This document shows positions 43,138 through 51,513 of a DNA stretch of 64,000 bases, piece by piece. A model generated the notes under the pieces. It saw nothing but the letters and a program-made list of their open reading frames with translations. It was not told the origin of the DNA and searched no databases. Position numbers and translations under genes: made by a program. The stretch spans positions 806,001 to 870,000 of the forward strand of contig NZ_JAPIVG010000001.1 of NCBI RefSeq assembly GCF_026240095.1, read 5' to 3'. The stretch's first letter is position 1; the number at the start of each line of letters is the position of its first letter. Source of the DNA: Pedobacter sandarakinus. Its GTDB lineage: Bacteria > Bacteroidota > Bacteroidia > Sphingobacteriales > Sphingobacteriaceae.

Positions 43138-43644
43138 ATGAAAATTAAATTATTTGCCTTTTTACTTATTGCAATACTCAGCTCATGCTCATACAAATTT
43201 AATGGAGCATCTACGGTAGGTTTAAAAACTGTGGTGGTTAAGGTTTTTGAGAACAATGCCCCATTGGTTGTACCCACATTAAGCAATCAACTTACCGAAG
43301 CGCTTAAAACGAGGATCCGTAACCAAACCAATTTAAGTATATCTACTACGGAAGGCGATGCTGTTTTTGAAGGAAGGATAACAGGCTACGACATTAAACC
43401 AGTAGCCTTGCAATCGAGTACTACGCCAACTGCAGGTGCAAATAGATTAACCATCACCGTCTCGGTAAAATATACCAATAATATTGAAGGCAAAGAAAAA
43501 GAAAGTTTCGAAGAGAGTTTTACCAAATATTTCGATTTTCCTTTAAACGGGGCGCCGATTCAATCGGTGTTGCCTTCGGCGATAGAAAACATTAACAAAC
43601 AGCTAACGGAAGATATTTTTAACCGTGCTTTTGCACAATGGTAA
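43138..43644 (+). CDS. lptE: LptE-family LPS-assembly lipoprotein
   Basis: 168 aa. Lipoprotein signal with lipobox ILSSC, mature protein starting CSYKFNGAST, then a fold typical of Bacteroidota LptE (VKVFENNAPLVVPTLSNQLTEALKTRI, EGRITGYDIKPVALQ, RLTITVSVKYTN). LptE plugs LptD in the outer membrane during lipopolysaccharide delivery. Located 63 bases after the sigma-54 activator; probably co-transcribed with the next two genes. Confidence 0.88.
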   Translation: MKIKLFAFLLIAILSSCSYKFNGASTVGLKTVVVKVFENNAPLVVPTLSNQLTEALKTRIRNQTNLSISTTEGDAVFEGRITGYDIKPVALQSSTTPTAGANRLTITVSVKYTNNIEGKEKESFEESFTKYFDFPLNGAPIQSVLPSAIENINKQLTEDIFNRAFAQW

Positions 43645-43722
43645 GGGTAACGATAGCGATATAGCGCCGATAAATTTTCAGAAACCCGCTTACATTTTTT
43701 AACTTAGCCTCAAACCGCTATA

Positions 43723-44745
43723 ATGGATAACAAACAGCTATTGGTAAATTTACTCGCACAACCAGGCAAGGTTGGTCCGCAGCATGTAACCATGCTTAAA
43801 GATCTTGCGCAGCAATTTCCATATGCCCAGCCTATTCATTTACTATTGGCCAAGGCCGATTCCACTTACATTCCTAAAGCGGCATTATATAGCCATGGAA
43901 ATGCGCTATTTAATGTCCTGAACATCGTTTCAGAAAATGATGAAAACTTTGAAGTAACAGAAGAAGTTGCTTCGCAGAGTTTAGTAGCTGATGATGTAGA
44001 AGAGACAAGAATTGAGGTAAACACAACTCCTGCTCCTGCTGAAATAGAAACGCCTAAAAATCTACCAGGCATAGACAGCCATTTAATGGATTTTATTGAG
44101 GATGAAGACCCTATAATAGAAAGTGTTGCCGCTACAGACTTTTTCGCCTTCGAAGAACGGCAAAGCACCGATGTTGTTCCAGCTGTACCAGAAATAGAGA
44201 CTGTTGTTCCGGATGGCCATGATGTAAACTTTGTGTCGAAATATGATGATGACCAGCTTCCTTATACCTTTTTGTGGTGGCTAGCTAAAACACGTAAGGA
44301 ACACGAGCAGATTTTCCAACCGTATGCCCAGCAAAAAGCCGGAGTTGTAAAAAAACAAAACCAGCCCCAGGCAAGAGAAGAGTTTCAACAGCAATATGTA
44401 GAGCATATTTTCCATATTCAAACGCCTTTTGAGGTTGCAGATCACCTGGCGGAATATCCCACTGCTGATGTTAAAGATCCTAAAGGTGCCGAGATTATTG
44501 AAAAGTTTTTAAAAGAAGACCCTACAATAAAGCCGCCCAAACCAGAACAAATTGATACAGAAAATAAGGCTAAGAAAAGCGCAGAAGACCGTTACGACCT
44601 GGTTTCAGAGACCTTAGCCAAAATTTACATCGAACAAATGCTTTACCACAAAGCCATAGACACTTATAAAAAATTAAGTTTGAAATATCCAGAAAAAAGT
44701 GGTTACTTTGCCGACCTTATCCAATCTATAGAAAAGAAATTTTAA
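43723..44745 (+). CDS. TPR-like protein, unknown role
   Basis: 340 aa, acidic, cytoplasmic-looking. The N-terminal ~65 residues are helical (VTMLKDLAQQFPYAQPIHLLLAK), the centre is low-complexity acidic and the C-terminus has a tetratricopeptide-like pair (SETLAKIYIEQMLYHKAIDTYKKLSLKYPEKSGYFADLIQSI). Conserved position between lptE and secG in Bacteroidota. It may assist envelope assembly, but no activity is evident. Confidence 0.85.
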   Translation: MDNKQLLVNLLAQPGKVGPQHVTMLKDLAQQFPYAQPIHLLLAKADSTYIPKAALYSHGNALFNVLNIVSENDENFEVTEEVASQSLVADDVEETRIEVNTTPAPAEIETPKNLPGIDSHLMDFIEDEDPIIESVAATDFFAFEERQSTDVVPAVPEIETVVPDGHDVNFVSKYDDDQLPYTFLWWLAKTRKEHEQIFQPYAQQKAGVVKKQNQPQAREEFQQQYVEHIFHIQTPFEVADHLAEYPTADVKDPKGAEIIEKFLKEDPTIKPPKPEQIDTENKAKKSAEDRYDLVSETLAKIYIEQMLYHKAIDTYKKLSLKYPEKSGYFADLIQSIEKKF

Positions 44746-44759
44746 AATATAATATTACC

Positions 44760-45116
44760 ATGGTAACCTTTTTAATCATTTTATTAATTGTTGTGTGTAT
44801 AGCTTTAGGTTTATTTGTGTTGATACAAAATCCTAAAGGTGGTGGTTTAGCTACAGGCGGTGGCACAAGCAACATGTTTGGTGTACAACGTACTGGCGAT
44901 GTTTTAGAAAAAGGTTCGTGGGTATTGTTAGCGGCAATAGTGGTGTTAACTTTAGCAATTACAACTATTTCTAAAACAAGTGGTGGCTCTGCAGCGGTAG
45001 GCAACTCTGCTATTCAAGAGAGGTTAGATAAAACGCCTTCTCCATCTCCAATTGGTGGAAATTTAAATAATACTGCACCGGCAAAACCAGCTCCAGTAGA
45101 TACAACTAAAAAATAA
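44760..45116 (+). CDS. secG: Preprotein translocase subunit SecG
   Basis: 118 aa. Two membrane helices (VTFLIILLIVVCIALGLFVLIQ and GSWVLLAAIVVLTLAITTIS) flank the SecG signature QNPKGGGLATGGG. The Pro-rich tail (PSPSPIGGNLNN) is usual in Bacteroidota members. SecG assists SecYE translocation. Last gene of the lptE operon, 14 bases after the TPR-like gene. Confidence 0.94.
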   Translation: MVTFLIILLIVVCIALGLFVLIQNPKGGGLATGGGTSNMFGVQRTGDVLEKGSWVLLAAIVVLTLAITTISKTSGGSAAVGNSAIQERLDKTPSPSPIGGNLNNTAPAKPAPVDTTKK

Positions 45117-45135
45117 GCTAACTTTTATTAGTTCT

Positions 45136-45168
45136 AAAAGCTTTCCTCAAAAGGGAAAGCTTTTTTTT
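45136..45168 (+). terminator. Rho-independent terminator after secG
   Basis: Arms AAGCTTTCC / GGAAAGCTT with a 7-nt loop followed by eight T residues. Confidence 0.88.
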
Positions 45169-45293
45169 GTTTAAAAAATTTCTGATACGAACGTAATGAA
45201 AAAGCCCACTTATATTTGGGTTAGATAACGCGGCATAAAAAAAACACAAAATTTTAAAGTAATACAGTAGCACACCCGTTTACTGTTATAGAA

Positions 45294-45857
45294 ATGCAAA
45301 CTACTGTGTCAGAAAACCAACGCCTAGATATTATTGCCACGGTTGCCCATTATGGCAAGCGCTTGTTTGGTTTTATACGCGGGCGGGTAAGTACCGACGA
45401 GGATGCGGAAGATATTCTACAAGATGTTTGGTACCAGTTAAGCAATCAGCCAGAAGCCAATGCCATTGAACAAATTAGCGGTTGGCTATATCGTGTAGCC
45501 AGAAATAAGATTACAGATAGGTATCGTAAGCAAAAAGAAGCGCTGCTTGATGATTTCGCTTACGAGGATGAAGAAGGCGGAATTAATTTTAAGGAAATTC
45601 TTTTGGCTGAAACCTTTTCGCCGGAAGATGAAGGGCTAAAAAAGATATTCTGGGACCAATTGTTTTTGGCCCTTAACGAGTTGCCTGAAAACCAACGGTA
45701 CGTTTTCATTCAAAACGAATTAGAAGAGCGCACTTTCCAAGAGTTGGCTAATGAAACCGGTGAGAACATTAAAACTTTAATATCTAGAAAAGGCTATGCA
45801 GTAAAACACCTGCGTAGCCGTTTGCAAAATTTATATCAAGAATTTATAAACTATTAA
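45294..45857 (+). CDS. ECF-type RNA polymerase sigma factor
   Basis: 187 aa. Region 2 (KRLFGFIRGRVSTDEDAEDILQDVWYQL, then ISGWLYRVARNKITDRYRK) and region 4 (LPENQRYVFIQNELEERTFQELANETGENIKTLISRKGYAVKHLRSRL) are clear. No FecR-type anti-sigma gene follows; instead there is a small membrane protein gene 11 bases downstream, so control is likely unusual. Confidence 0.93.
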   Translation: MQTTVSENQRLDIIATVAHYGKRLFGFIRGRVSTDEDAEDILQDVWYQLSNQPEANAIEQISGWLYRVARNKITDRYRKQKEALLDDFAYEDEEGGINFKEILLAETFSPEDEGLKKIFWDQLFLALNELPENQRYVFIQNELEERTFQELANETGENIKTLISRKGYAVKHLRSRLQNLYQEFINY

Positions 45858-45868
45858 CGATCAGGAAA

Positions 45869-46207
45869 ATGAGAAATGGAAAATTTAATCGGGGATGGAA
45901 ATTTATTTTCTTCCTACCAATTGCAGCCTTAGTTGTTGCGCTACTTGGTTATGTGGTTATGTTTTTATGGAATTACATTCTACCAGAGGTAGCCCATACT
46001 GGCAAACTAACGTTTTGGCAAGGACTAGGTTTGCTAGCGCTTTGCAGGTTACTATTTGGAAATTTTGGCAAAGGGGGCGGTGGTTTTAAAAATAGAGCCA
46101 GCGCTATGCGCAATAAATGGCAGAACATGAACGACGAAGAAAGGGCTCGTTTTAAAGAAGAATACAAACGCCGATGTGGTGGCTGGGGCCACAGAAACAA
46201 AGCATAA
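45869..46207 (+). CDS. Small membrane protein co-transcribed with the ECF sigma factor
   Basis: 112 aa. One clear membrane helix (FIFFLPIAALVVALLGYVVMFL), a second weaker one (FWQGLGLLALCRLLFG), and a charged C-terminal tail (NKWQNMNDEERARFKEEYKRRCGG). No anti-sigma domain recognised, but the tail could contact the sigma factor. Candidate regulator by position only. Confidence 0.75.
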   Translation: MRNGKFNRGWKFIFFLPIAALVVALLGYVVMFLWNYILPEVAHTGKLTFWQGLGLLALCRLLFGNFGKGGGGFKNRASAMRNKWQNMNDEERARFKEEYKRRCGGWGHRNKA

Positions 46208-46304
46208 TTTCTGTTTATGATTTAGAAAACAGGAAAATTTTAAAGTAAAAGCCTGTTATATCCGTCTTCTGCATTAATTCTATAAATAATTAACAATACA
46301 CGTT

Positions 46305-46691
46305 ATGCCTCGAGTACTTTTTTTATCTAATCCGCACGATGAATCTGCTAAGCCAATGCTTGGCATAGCTAATGAACTGTTACACAAAGGCGAAGAGGTT
46401 ACTTTTTTTGGCGATGCAGTCTATAAGGAGCCGATAGAAGAAATTGGTGCGAGCTTTAAAAGTTATAGTCAAACGCTTACTACTTTTAATGTCATAGATG
46501 AAGATTCAAAAGGGCAGAAATCTGGATTAATTACGGCGTTACTAGAGCCTATGAAGTTTATCGATGACATATTGGGGCAGCTTAGGGGCATTAAGTTTGA
46601 TTATGCCATTTTCTCTCCTGCTTACCCTTACGCCAATTTAATTACCCAGGCGCTGGGTATTTCCAAAAGCCAAATTGAGGTGGCAGTTTAG
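46305..46691 (+). pseudogene. Truncated glycosyltransferase (MGT/UGT family) N-terminal half
   Basis: 128 codons. RVLFLSNPHDESAKPMLGIANELLHKGEEVTFFG and the block FDYAIFSPAYPYANLITQALGI match the N-terminal donor-independent half of MGT-type glycosyltransferases, whose full length is near 400 aa. The C-terminal UDP-sugar-binding half is missing, so this is a remnant. Confidence 0.7.
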
Positions 46692-46851
46692 TCTATTGCT
46701 CGGTTTGCGCTTTGCAACCTTCAATAGCTGCACAGCTGAGCGTATATTAAACCTGATTGGAACGGAAAACATTTTTGTTGCAGTTAACAATAATATTGCA
46801 AGCATAACCACAAAAATTTTGGAGGGAAAGCAGGACTATCGGTACCTATAA
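46692..46851 (+). pseudogene. Possible C-terminal remnant of an unknown protein
   Basis: A stop-free stretch in another frame reads FNSCTAERILNLIGTEN followed by NNIASITTKILEGKQDYRYL and a stop at 46851. It has protein-like composition but no start. May belong to the same decayed glycosyltransferase locus or be unrelated. Low confidence. Downstream to 46891 nothing else is recognised. Confidence 0.3.
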
Positions 46852-46891
46852 GCATCTGAAACTGCTTTTCTAAAAAAAGAGTCATTTTTAA

Positions 46892-46924
46892 TTTGAATTA
46901 TCGTAACATATTTTTCTACATTTG
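46892..46924 (+). promoter_or_regulatory. Promoter of the thiamine uptake cluster
   Basis: TTTG at 46892-46895, 21-base spacer and TACATTTG at 46917-46924, the full Bacteroidota promoter. Transcription would begin just before the riboswitch. Confidence 0.82.
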
Positions 46925-46932
46925 CCCCATCA

Positions 46933-47101
46933 TTAGGGGTGCCTTGTTTTAAATAACACAAAAACGGGCTGAGATCATACCCATTCTGAGGTTAAAGGTT
47001 GACGTTAAGCTTTGTGCATCTTGCGGTGCGCTAGATAGGCCAAAGCGATCCATCCCGCTACCTCGGATGCACCTGATCCGGGTAATGCCGGCGTAGGGAT
47101 T
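46933..47101 (+). promoter_or_regulatory. TPP (thi-box) riboswitch
   Basis: Contains the conserved thi-box parts: GGGGTGCC at 46936-46943, GGGCTGAGA with ATACCC after it, and ACCTGATCCGGGTAATGCCGG then CGTAGGGA before 47101. The P3 arm is unusually long (about 85 bases between ATACCC and ACCTGATC). It binds thiamine pyrophosphate and should switch off the TonB receptor gene that starts at 47172. A downstream ATCGG / CCGAT pairing (47125-47149) may be the expression platform. Confidence 0.93.
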
Positions 47102-47171
47102 GGAGTTATGGAAGTTTAACTGAAATCGGGAGTACCCCTATTTCCGATGGGTTTAACTAAAAACAGAAACA

Positions 47172-49553
47172 TTGAAAAATTTACTTTTTGCAGCGCTTGT
47201 TGCAATGTTGCCTTCCTTGGCGTGGGCACAAAATTCGATTACAGGTAAGGTTACCGATGTAAAGCAGAATGCCCTGCCAGGGGCAACGGTTAAAATTAAA
47301 AATCGAAGAACAGCGGTATTAGCCGATGCCAATGGAAACTATACCTTGGGTAACTTAGCCGATGGAAACTACACTATTGTGGTAAGCTATGTCGGTTTTA
47401 GGTCGCAAGAAAAAGCTATAACCCTCGCACAGAACACCGTCATAGATTTTGCTTTATTGCAACAAAATTTCTTGGCAGATGAGGTGGTGGTGAGTGCCAC
47501 ACGAGCATCTAAAAACACCGCAACGACTTATAAAAACCTAGATAAGGCCGAGTTAGAGAAGAACAATTTAGGACATGATTTACCCTACTTGTTAAACCAA
47601 ACGCCATCTGTTGTGGTAAGTTCTGATGCTGGTGCGGGCGTTGGCTATACGGGTTTGCGCATTCGCGGGAGCGATGCAACACGTATAAATGTTACGCTAA
47701 ATGGCATCCCATTGAACGATGCAGAAAGCCAGGGCAGTTTCTTCATCAACCTGCCAGATTTGGCTTCTTCGGTAGATAACATCCAGATTCAACGCGGTGT
47801 AGGAACTTCTACCAATGGAGCTGGTGCTTTCGGGGGTAGCTTAAATATTCAAACCACTACCCGCAGAGATTCTGCATACGCCGAGCTGAACAATACTTAT
47901 GGTTCTTACAATACGTTGAAAAACACGGTAAGCTTAGGTTCTGGCTTAATTGCAAATAAGTTTACTTTTGATGGTCGCTTATCGCGGATCAAATCTGATG
48001 GTTACGTGGACCGTGCATCTTCGAACTTAAAATCGTTTTTTGTATCTGGCGCCTACTACGGAAAAAAAGATATTCTTCGTGCAAACGTGTTTAGCGGTAC
48101 CGAAAAAACCTACCAGGCCTGGAATGGCGTAAGCGAAGAGTTGTTGAAAACAGACCGTACGCACAATGATTTTACCTATGATAATCAAACCGATAACTAT
48201 CAACAAGACCATTACCAATTATTCTACACCCGGAACCTGTCTTCGAAGCTAGTGGCAAATGCGGCCTTACATTATACTTATGGGAGGGGCTATTACGAAG
48301 AATACAAAGACGACCAGGATTTAGCAAATTATGGTATACCAGCAGTTGTGTTGGGTGGTGTAACACAAAACACATCAGACCTGGTACGTAGACTTTGGCT
48401 CGACAACGATTTTTATGGCATTACCTATTCATTAAATTATACCCCAAAAAATAATTTAAACTTTGTATTGGGAGGCGCCTACAATGAGTATAAGGGTAAA
48501 CATTTTGATGAAGTGGTTTGGGCGCAATTTGCCAATTATGATGGAAGCGGTTCTACGCGTTACCGTTACGATGATAACGATGCGTTTAAAACGGATTTCA
48601 ACATTTTTGGCAGAGCAAACTACCAAATTAACCAGTTTAATCTTTTTGCAGATTTGCAATACAGACGGGTGTATTATTCTTATTTCGGCATCAGCCCGGA
48701 TGGTATGCCCGGGCAACAAAATGCAACATTAAATTTCTTTAACCCCAAAGCCGGTGTAACATATAACTTTAACGATAACAGTAACGTGTATGCCTCTGTT
48801 GCAGTTGGTAATAAAGAGCCGAATCGGAGAGATTTTACAGATTCGGATATTAATAGCAGACCCAAGCCAGAACATTTAACAGATTTTGAGGCCGGCTACC
48901 GCACCCAGTTTTCTAATGTGACTTTAGGTGCAAATGGTTTTGCAATGATATACAAAGACCAATTGATTAATACCGGAAAATTAAATGATGTAGGCGGACA
49001 AACGCGTCAGAATGTGGCAGATAGCTACCGTGCAGGTATCGAAGTAGATGGAAAATGGCAAGTTCTCAAAAACTTATCGTGGGCGGCAACGGCAACCTTA
49101 AGTAGAAATAAAATTAAAAATTTCGAGGAATATATTTATGATGAAGACCCAGCGGCATTAACGGCTACTGTAATTAACAATTATAGAAACACCGATATTG
49201 CCTTCTCACCATCAGTTATTTTATCGAGCGAGATTAATTACAATGTGTTGCCAAATGCAAGTATAGCGTTGTTAAGCAAATATGTTGGTGAACAATATCT
49301 TGATAATACATCTGCTGAAACACGCACCTTAAAAAGCTTTTTCGTAAACGACATCCGGTTGAATTACAACACTTCATTCGCCGGAATAAAAAACGTTGGC
49401 CTAACACTGTTGGTGAACAATGTTTTTAGTACACTTTACGAAAATAACGGAGGTACCTATCCGTATTTATTTGGCGGGACTTTAGATAGATTTAACTATT
49501 ATTACCCCCAAGCGACCAGGAATTTCTTGCTGAGCTTAAATGTAAAGTTCTAA
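47172..49553 (+). CDS. TonB-dependent outer-membrane receptor, probably for thiamine
   Basis: 793 aa. Start codon is TTG (47172), giving the signal peptide KNLLFAALVAMLPSLAWAQ; no ATG fits better. A CarboxypepD_reg domain (SITGKVTDVKQNALPGATVKI) precedes the plug (DLPYLLNQTPSVVVSSD, YTGLRIRGSDATRINVTLNGIP) and a 22-strand barrel ending ATRNFLLSLNVKF. The TPP riboswitch upstream makes thiamine or a thiamine derivative the likely substrate. The downstream salvage genes agree. Confidence 0.92.
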   Translation: MKNLLFAALVAMLPSLAWAQNSITGKVTDVKQNALPGATVKIKNRRTAVLADANGNYTLGNLADGNYTIVVSYVGFRSQEKAITLAQNTVIDFALLQQNFLADEVVVSATRASKNTATTYKNLDKAELEKNNLGHDLPYLLNQTPSVVVSSDAGAGVGYTGLRIRGSDATRINVTLNGIPLNDAESQGSFFINLPDLASSVDNIQIQRGVGTSTNGAGAFGGSLNIQTTTRRDSAYAELNNTYGSYNTLKNTVSLGSGLIANKFTFDGRLSRIKSDGYVDRASSNLKSFFVSGAYYGKKDILRANVFSGTEKTYQAWNGVSEELLKTDRTHNDFTYDNQTDNYQQDHYQLFYTRNLSSKLVANAALHYTYGRGYYEEYKDDQDLANYGIPAVVLGGVTQNTSDLVRRLWLDNDFYGITYSLNYTPKNNLNFVLGGAYNEYKGKHFDEVVWAQFANYDGSGSTRYRYDDNDAFKTDFNIFGRANYQINQFNLFADLQYRRVYYSYFGISPDGMPGQQNATLNFFNPKAGVTYNFNDNSNVYASVAVGNKEPNRRDFTDSDINSRPKPEHLTDFEAGYRTQFSNVTLGANGFAMIYKDQLINTGKLNDVGGQTRQNVADSYRAGIEVDGKWQVLKNLSWAATATLSRNKIKNFEEYIYDEDPAALTATVINNYRNTDIAFSPSVILSSEINYNVLPNASIALLSKYVGEQYLDNTSAETRTLKSFFVNDIRLNYNTSFAGIKNVGLTLLVNNVFSTLYENNGGTYPYLFGGTLDRFNYYYPQATRNFLLSLNVKF

Positions 49554-49569
49554 TTTATTGACACAAATT

Positions 49570-49615
49570 ATCGCCATTGCAAAGCGTTCCAACGCTTTAG
49601 CAATGGCGATTTTTA
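49570..49615 (+). terminator. Terminator after the thiamine receptor gene
   Basis: Long hairpin: ATCGCCATTGCAAAGCG paired with CGCTTTAGCAATGGCGAT (one bulge), then five T residues. It separates the receptor from the next two genes. Confidence 0.85.
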
Positions 49616-49688
49616 TGATGGTCTTTTTTAAATTGAAATCCTAATTTTACATCTTTGCCTAAAAAGCTTATATCAATACATTATCTAC

Positions 49689-50321
49689 ATGAAATACATT
49701 GAGCAACTACAGTACATTACCCATGACTTACCTAACCTAAGTCATGTTGAGCAGGTGCAAAATGCTTGTGAAGCCGGCGCAAAATGGGTTCAATACCGTT
49801 GCTTAACCAAGGCCGATGATGCACTTTTAGCAGAGATAAATGCCATCGCCGAAATTTGCGATGATTGGGGCACAACTTTAATCGTTACCAACCACATCCA
49901 TTTAAACGGGCAGGCCGATATTCAAGGGTTTCATATGGAGGAAATGGATGCAGATTTTATCGCTCTGCGTAGAAAAGTTGGGAACGATATTACACTTGGT
50001 GGATCAGCAAATACAGTTGATGAATTAATTAGGCTTGCTAACGAGGGTGTAGATTATGCTAGTTTCGGGCCATTTGCAATAACTGAAACGAAACCGAACA
50101 GCTTCCCGCTAATTTCTGCCCAAGATTACATGGCGGCTTTGAAAAAGCTAAAGAAACTCAACATCGATTTGCCGGTTCTGGCCGTTGGTGGAATAAAAAT
50201 TTACGATGTTGCGGTTTTAATGGCAACTGGCCTTCACGGAATAGCAGTTTCTGCCGCCATTTACAATGCTGATGATTTCATTGAAGCTTATGAAAATTTT
50301 TACGATGCGATAAAAGCTTAA
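49689..50321 (+). CDS. Thiamine phosphate synthase-like protein (ThiE/TenI family)
   Basis: 210 aa TIM-barrel. Conserved pieces: GAKWVQYRCLTK, HMEEMD, GGSANTVDELIRLANEGVDYASFGPFAITETK and LPVLAVGGIKIYDVAVLMATG. ThiE joins the thiazole and pyrimidine parts of thiamine. The length and the FGPF..T.TK loop fit ThiE rather than TenI, but some active-site residues differ, so the activity is not certain. Close to the riboswitch-controlled receptor and the TPK-like gene. Confidence 0.83.
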   Translation: MKYIEQLQYITHDLPNLSHVEQVQNACEAGAKWVQYRCLTKADDALLAEINAIAEICDDWGTTLIVTNHIHLNGQADIQGFHMEEMDADFIALRRKVGNDITLGGSANTVDELIRLANEGVDYASFGPFAITETKPNSFPLISAQDYMAALKKLKKLNIDLPVLAVGGIKIYDVAVLMATGLHGIAVSAAIYNADDFIEAYENFYDAIKA

Positions 50322-50397
50322 TAAAACCCAGCCATCTAATTGGGTTTAAATTAAAAATCGTCATTCTAAAAACTTAAATTCCTTTATCTTCGCCTTC

Positions 50398-50958
50398 ATG
50401 TCGTCACATCATATTGTAAAAGAAAAACAAGAACCAGCTCTATATATTGATGAGCTTGGAAATTTCAATGAAGAGTTGCTGGGGCAACTTTTAGAGTGGA
50501 GCCCAACCCTTTTGGTAAATGGGGAATGCTACGATAAAATCTATTCGCTGGGACTAAAGGTTGATGTTTTAATTAACGGTAATGGTGCAGAAGTGCAGGA
50601 GGATACCAAAATTATACAAGGGCCGGTTGATGCTTTAATGGTCTCCATCAATTACTTAGTTGGCGAAAAATATCCGGCGGTAAATGTCATCACCAGGAAG
50701 TTCGATCTGGAAAAATTCGCTGGATTTGATGATTTGATCAACCTGGTGGTATTCACTGAAAAGGCTAAACACTATCCTATCAAATCGGGCTTCTCTGTTT
50801 GGAAACCTGCGGGCAGTCAGTTTTTAATTCATGGAAACCGATACCTGGAAGTTACAAATCTTACGCAAAACGAAGATGAGGTCTTTGAAGTTGTTAATGA
50901 TGGCTTTGTTGAATTCAATTTTAACGGACAGCCGATTTTTATAAGCGAACCGCTATGA
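50398..50958 (+). CDS. Thiamine pyrophosphokinase-like protein with altered motifs
   Basis: 186 aa. Global layout and context fit the thiamine pyrophosphokinase group of Bacteroidota. However, where the enzymes have a GDxDS motif, this protein reads VLINGNGAEVQ, and the TD.EKA motif is replaced by QGPVDALMVSINY. The late KSGFSVWKPAGSQFLIHGN matches the C-terminal thiamine-binding domain. It may be a thiamine-binding or regulatory paralogue. Overlaps the GNAT gene by 4 bases. Confidence 0.6.
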   Translation: MSSHHIVKEKQEPALYIDELGNFNEELLGQLLEWSPTLLVNGECYDKIYSLGLKVDVLINGNGAEVQEDTKIIQGPVDALMVSINYLVGEKYPAVNVITRKFDLEKFAGFDDLINLVVFTEKAKHYPIKSGFSVWKPAGSQFLIHGNRYLEVTNLTQNEDEVFEVVNDGFVEFNFNGQPIFISEPL

Positions 50959-51449
50959 TTACACTGAGAAAAGCTAAAGAAGAAGATATCGAATTGATAA
51001 GGGATATTGCGGCTGAAACCTGGCCATCAACCTATCTCGATATTATTGGGCAAAAACAAATTGACTACATGCTCGGCAACATGTACTGCAAAGGCGAACT
51101 GCTTAAACAATTTATGGAAGGCCATACCTTTCTTGTTGCCGAAGATGGTGAAAAGCAATATGGCTTTGCTGGGTTTTCTATTGTAGACCACGAAAACCGA
51201 ATTTACAAATTACACAAGCTTTACGTGTTACCGAGTGCGCATGGAAAAGGTATAGGTAAAATATTGATTAACGAGGTTTTTAATCAAGTTAAGGCAGCGG
51301 GTGCAAGTGCTTTACAATTGAATGTAAATAAAAACAATAATGCCAAATCCTTTTACCTGAAGGCAGGTTTCGAAGTAAAAGAATCGGTAAAAATCGACAT
51401 TGGAGAAGGTTTCTTCATGGATGATTACATTATGGAGTACCAATTTTAA
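50955..51449 (+). CDS. GNAT-family N-acetyltransferase
   Basis: 164 aa. Acetyl-CoA binding loop VLPSAHGKGIGKILINEVF, then ALQLNVNKNNNAKSFYLKAGF, the usual GNAT strand-helix end. Start overlaps the upstream gene's stop (ATGA), so it is translationally coupled. Acetyl acceptor unknown. Confidence 0.92.
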   Translation: MITLRKAKEEDIELIRDIAAETWPSTYLDIIGQKQIDYMLGNMYCKGELLKQFMEGHTFLVAEDGEKQYGFAGFSIVDHENRIYKLHKLYVLPSAHGKGIGKILINEVFNQVKAAGASALQLNVNKNNNAKSFYLKAGFEVKESVKIDIGEGFFMDDYIMEYQF

Positions 51450-51513
51450 CAAGCCCCAGTTTGCAATTTCTCATTTGCAAACCCGGGTCTTATTGGTATC
51501 AAGGAATAATTCC

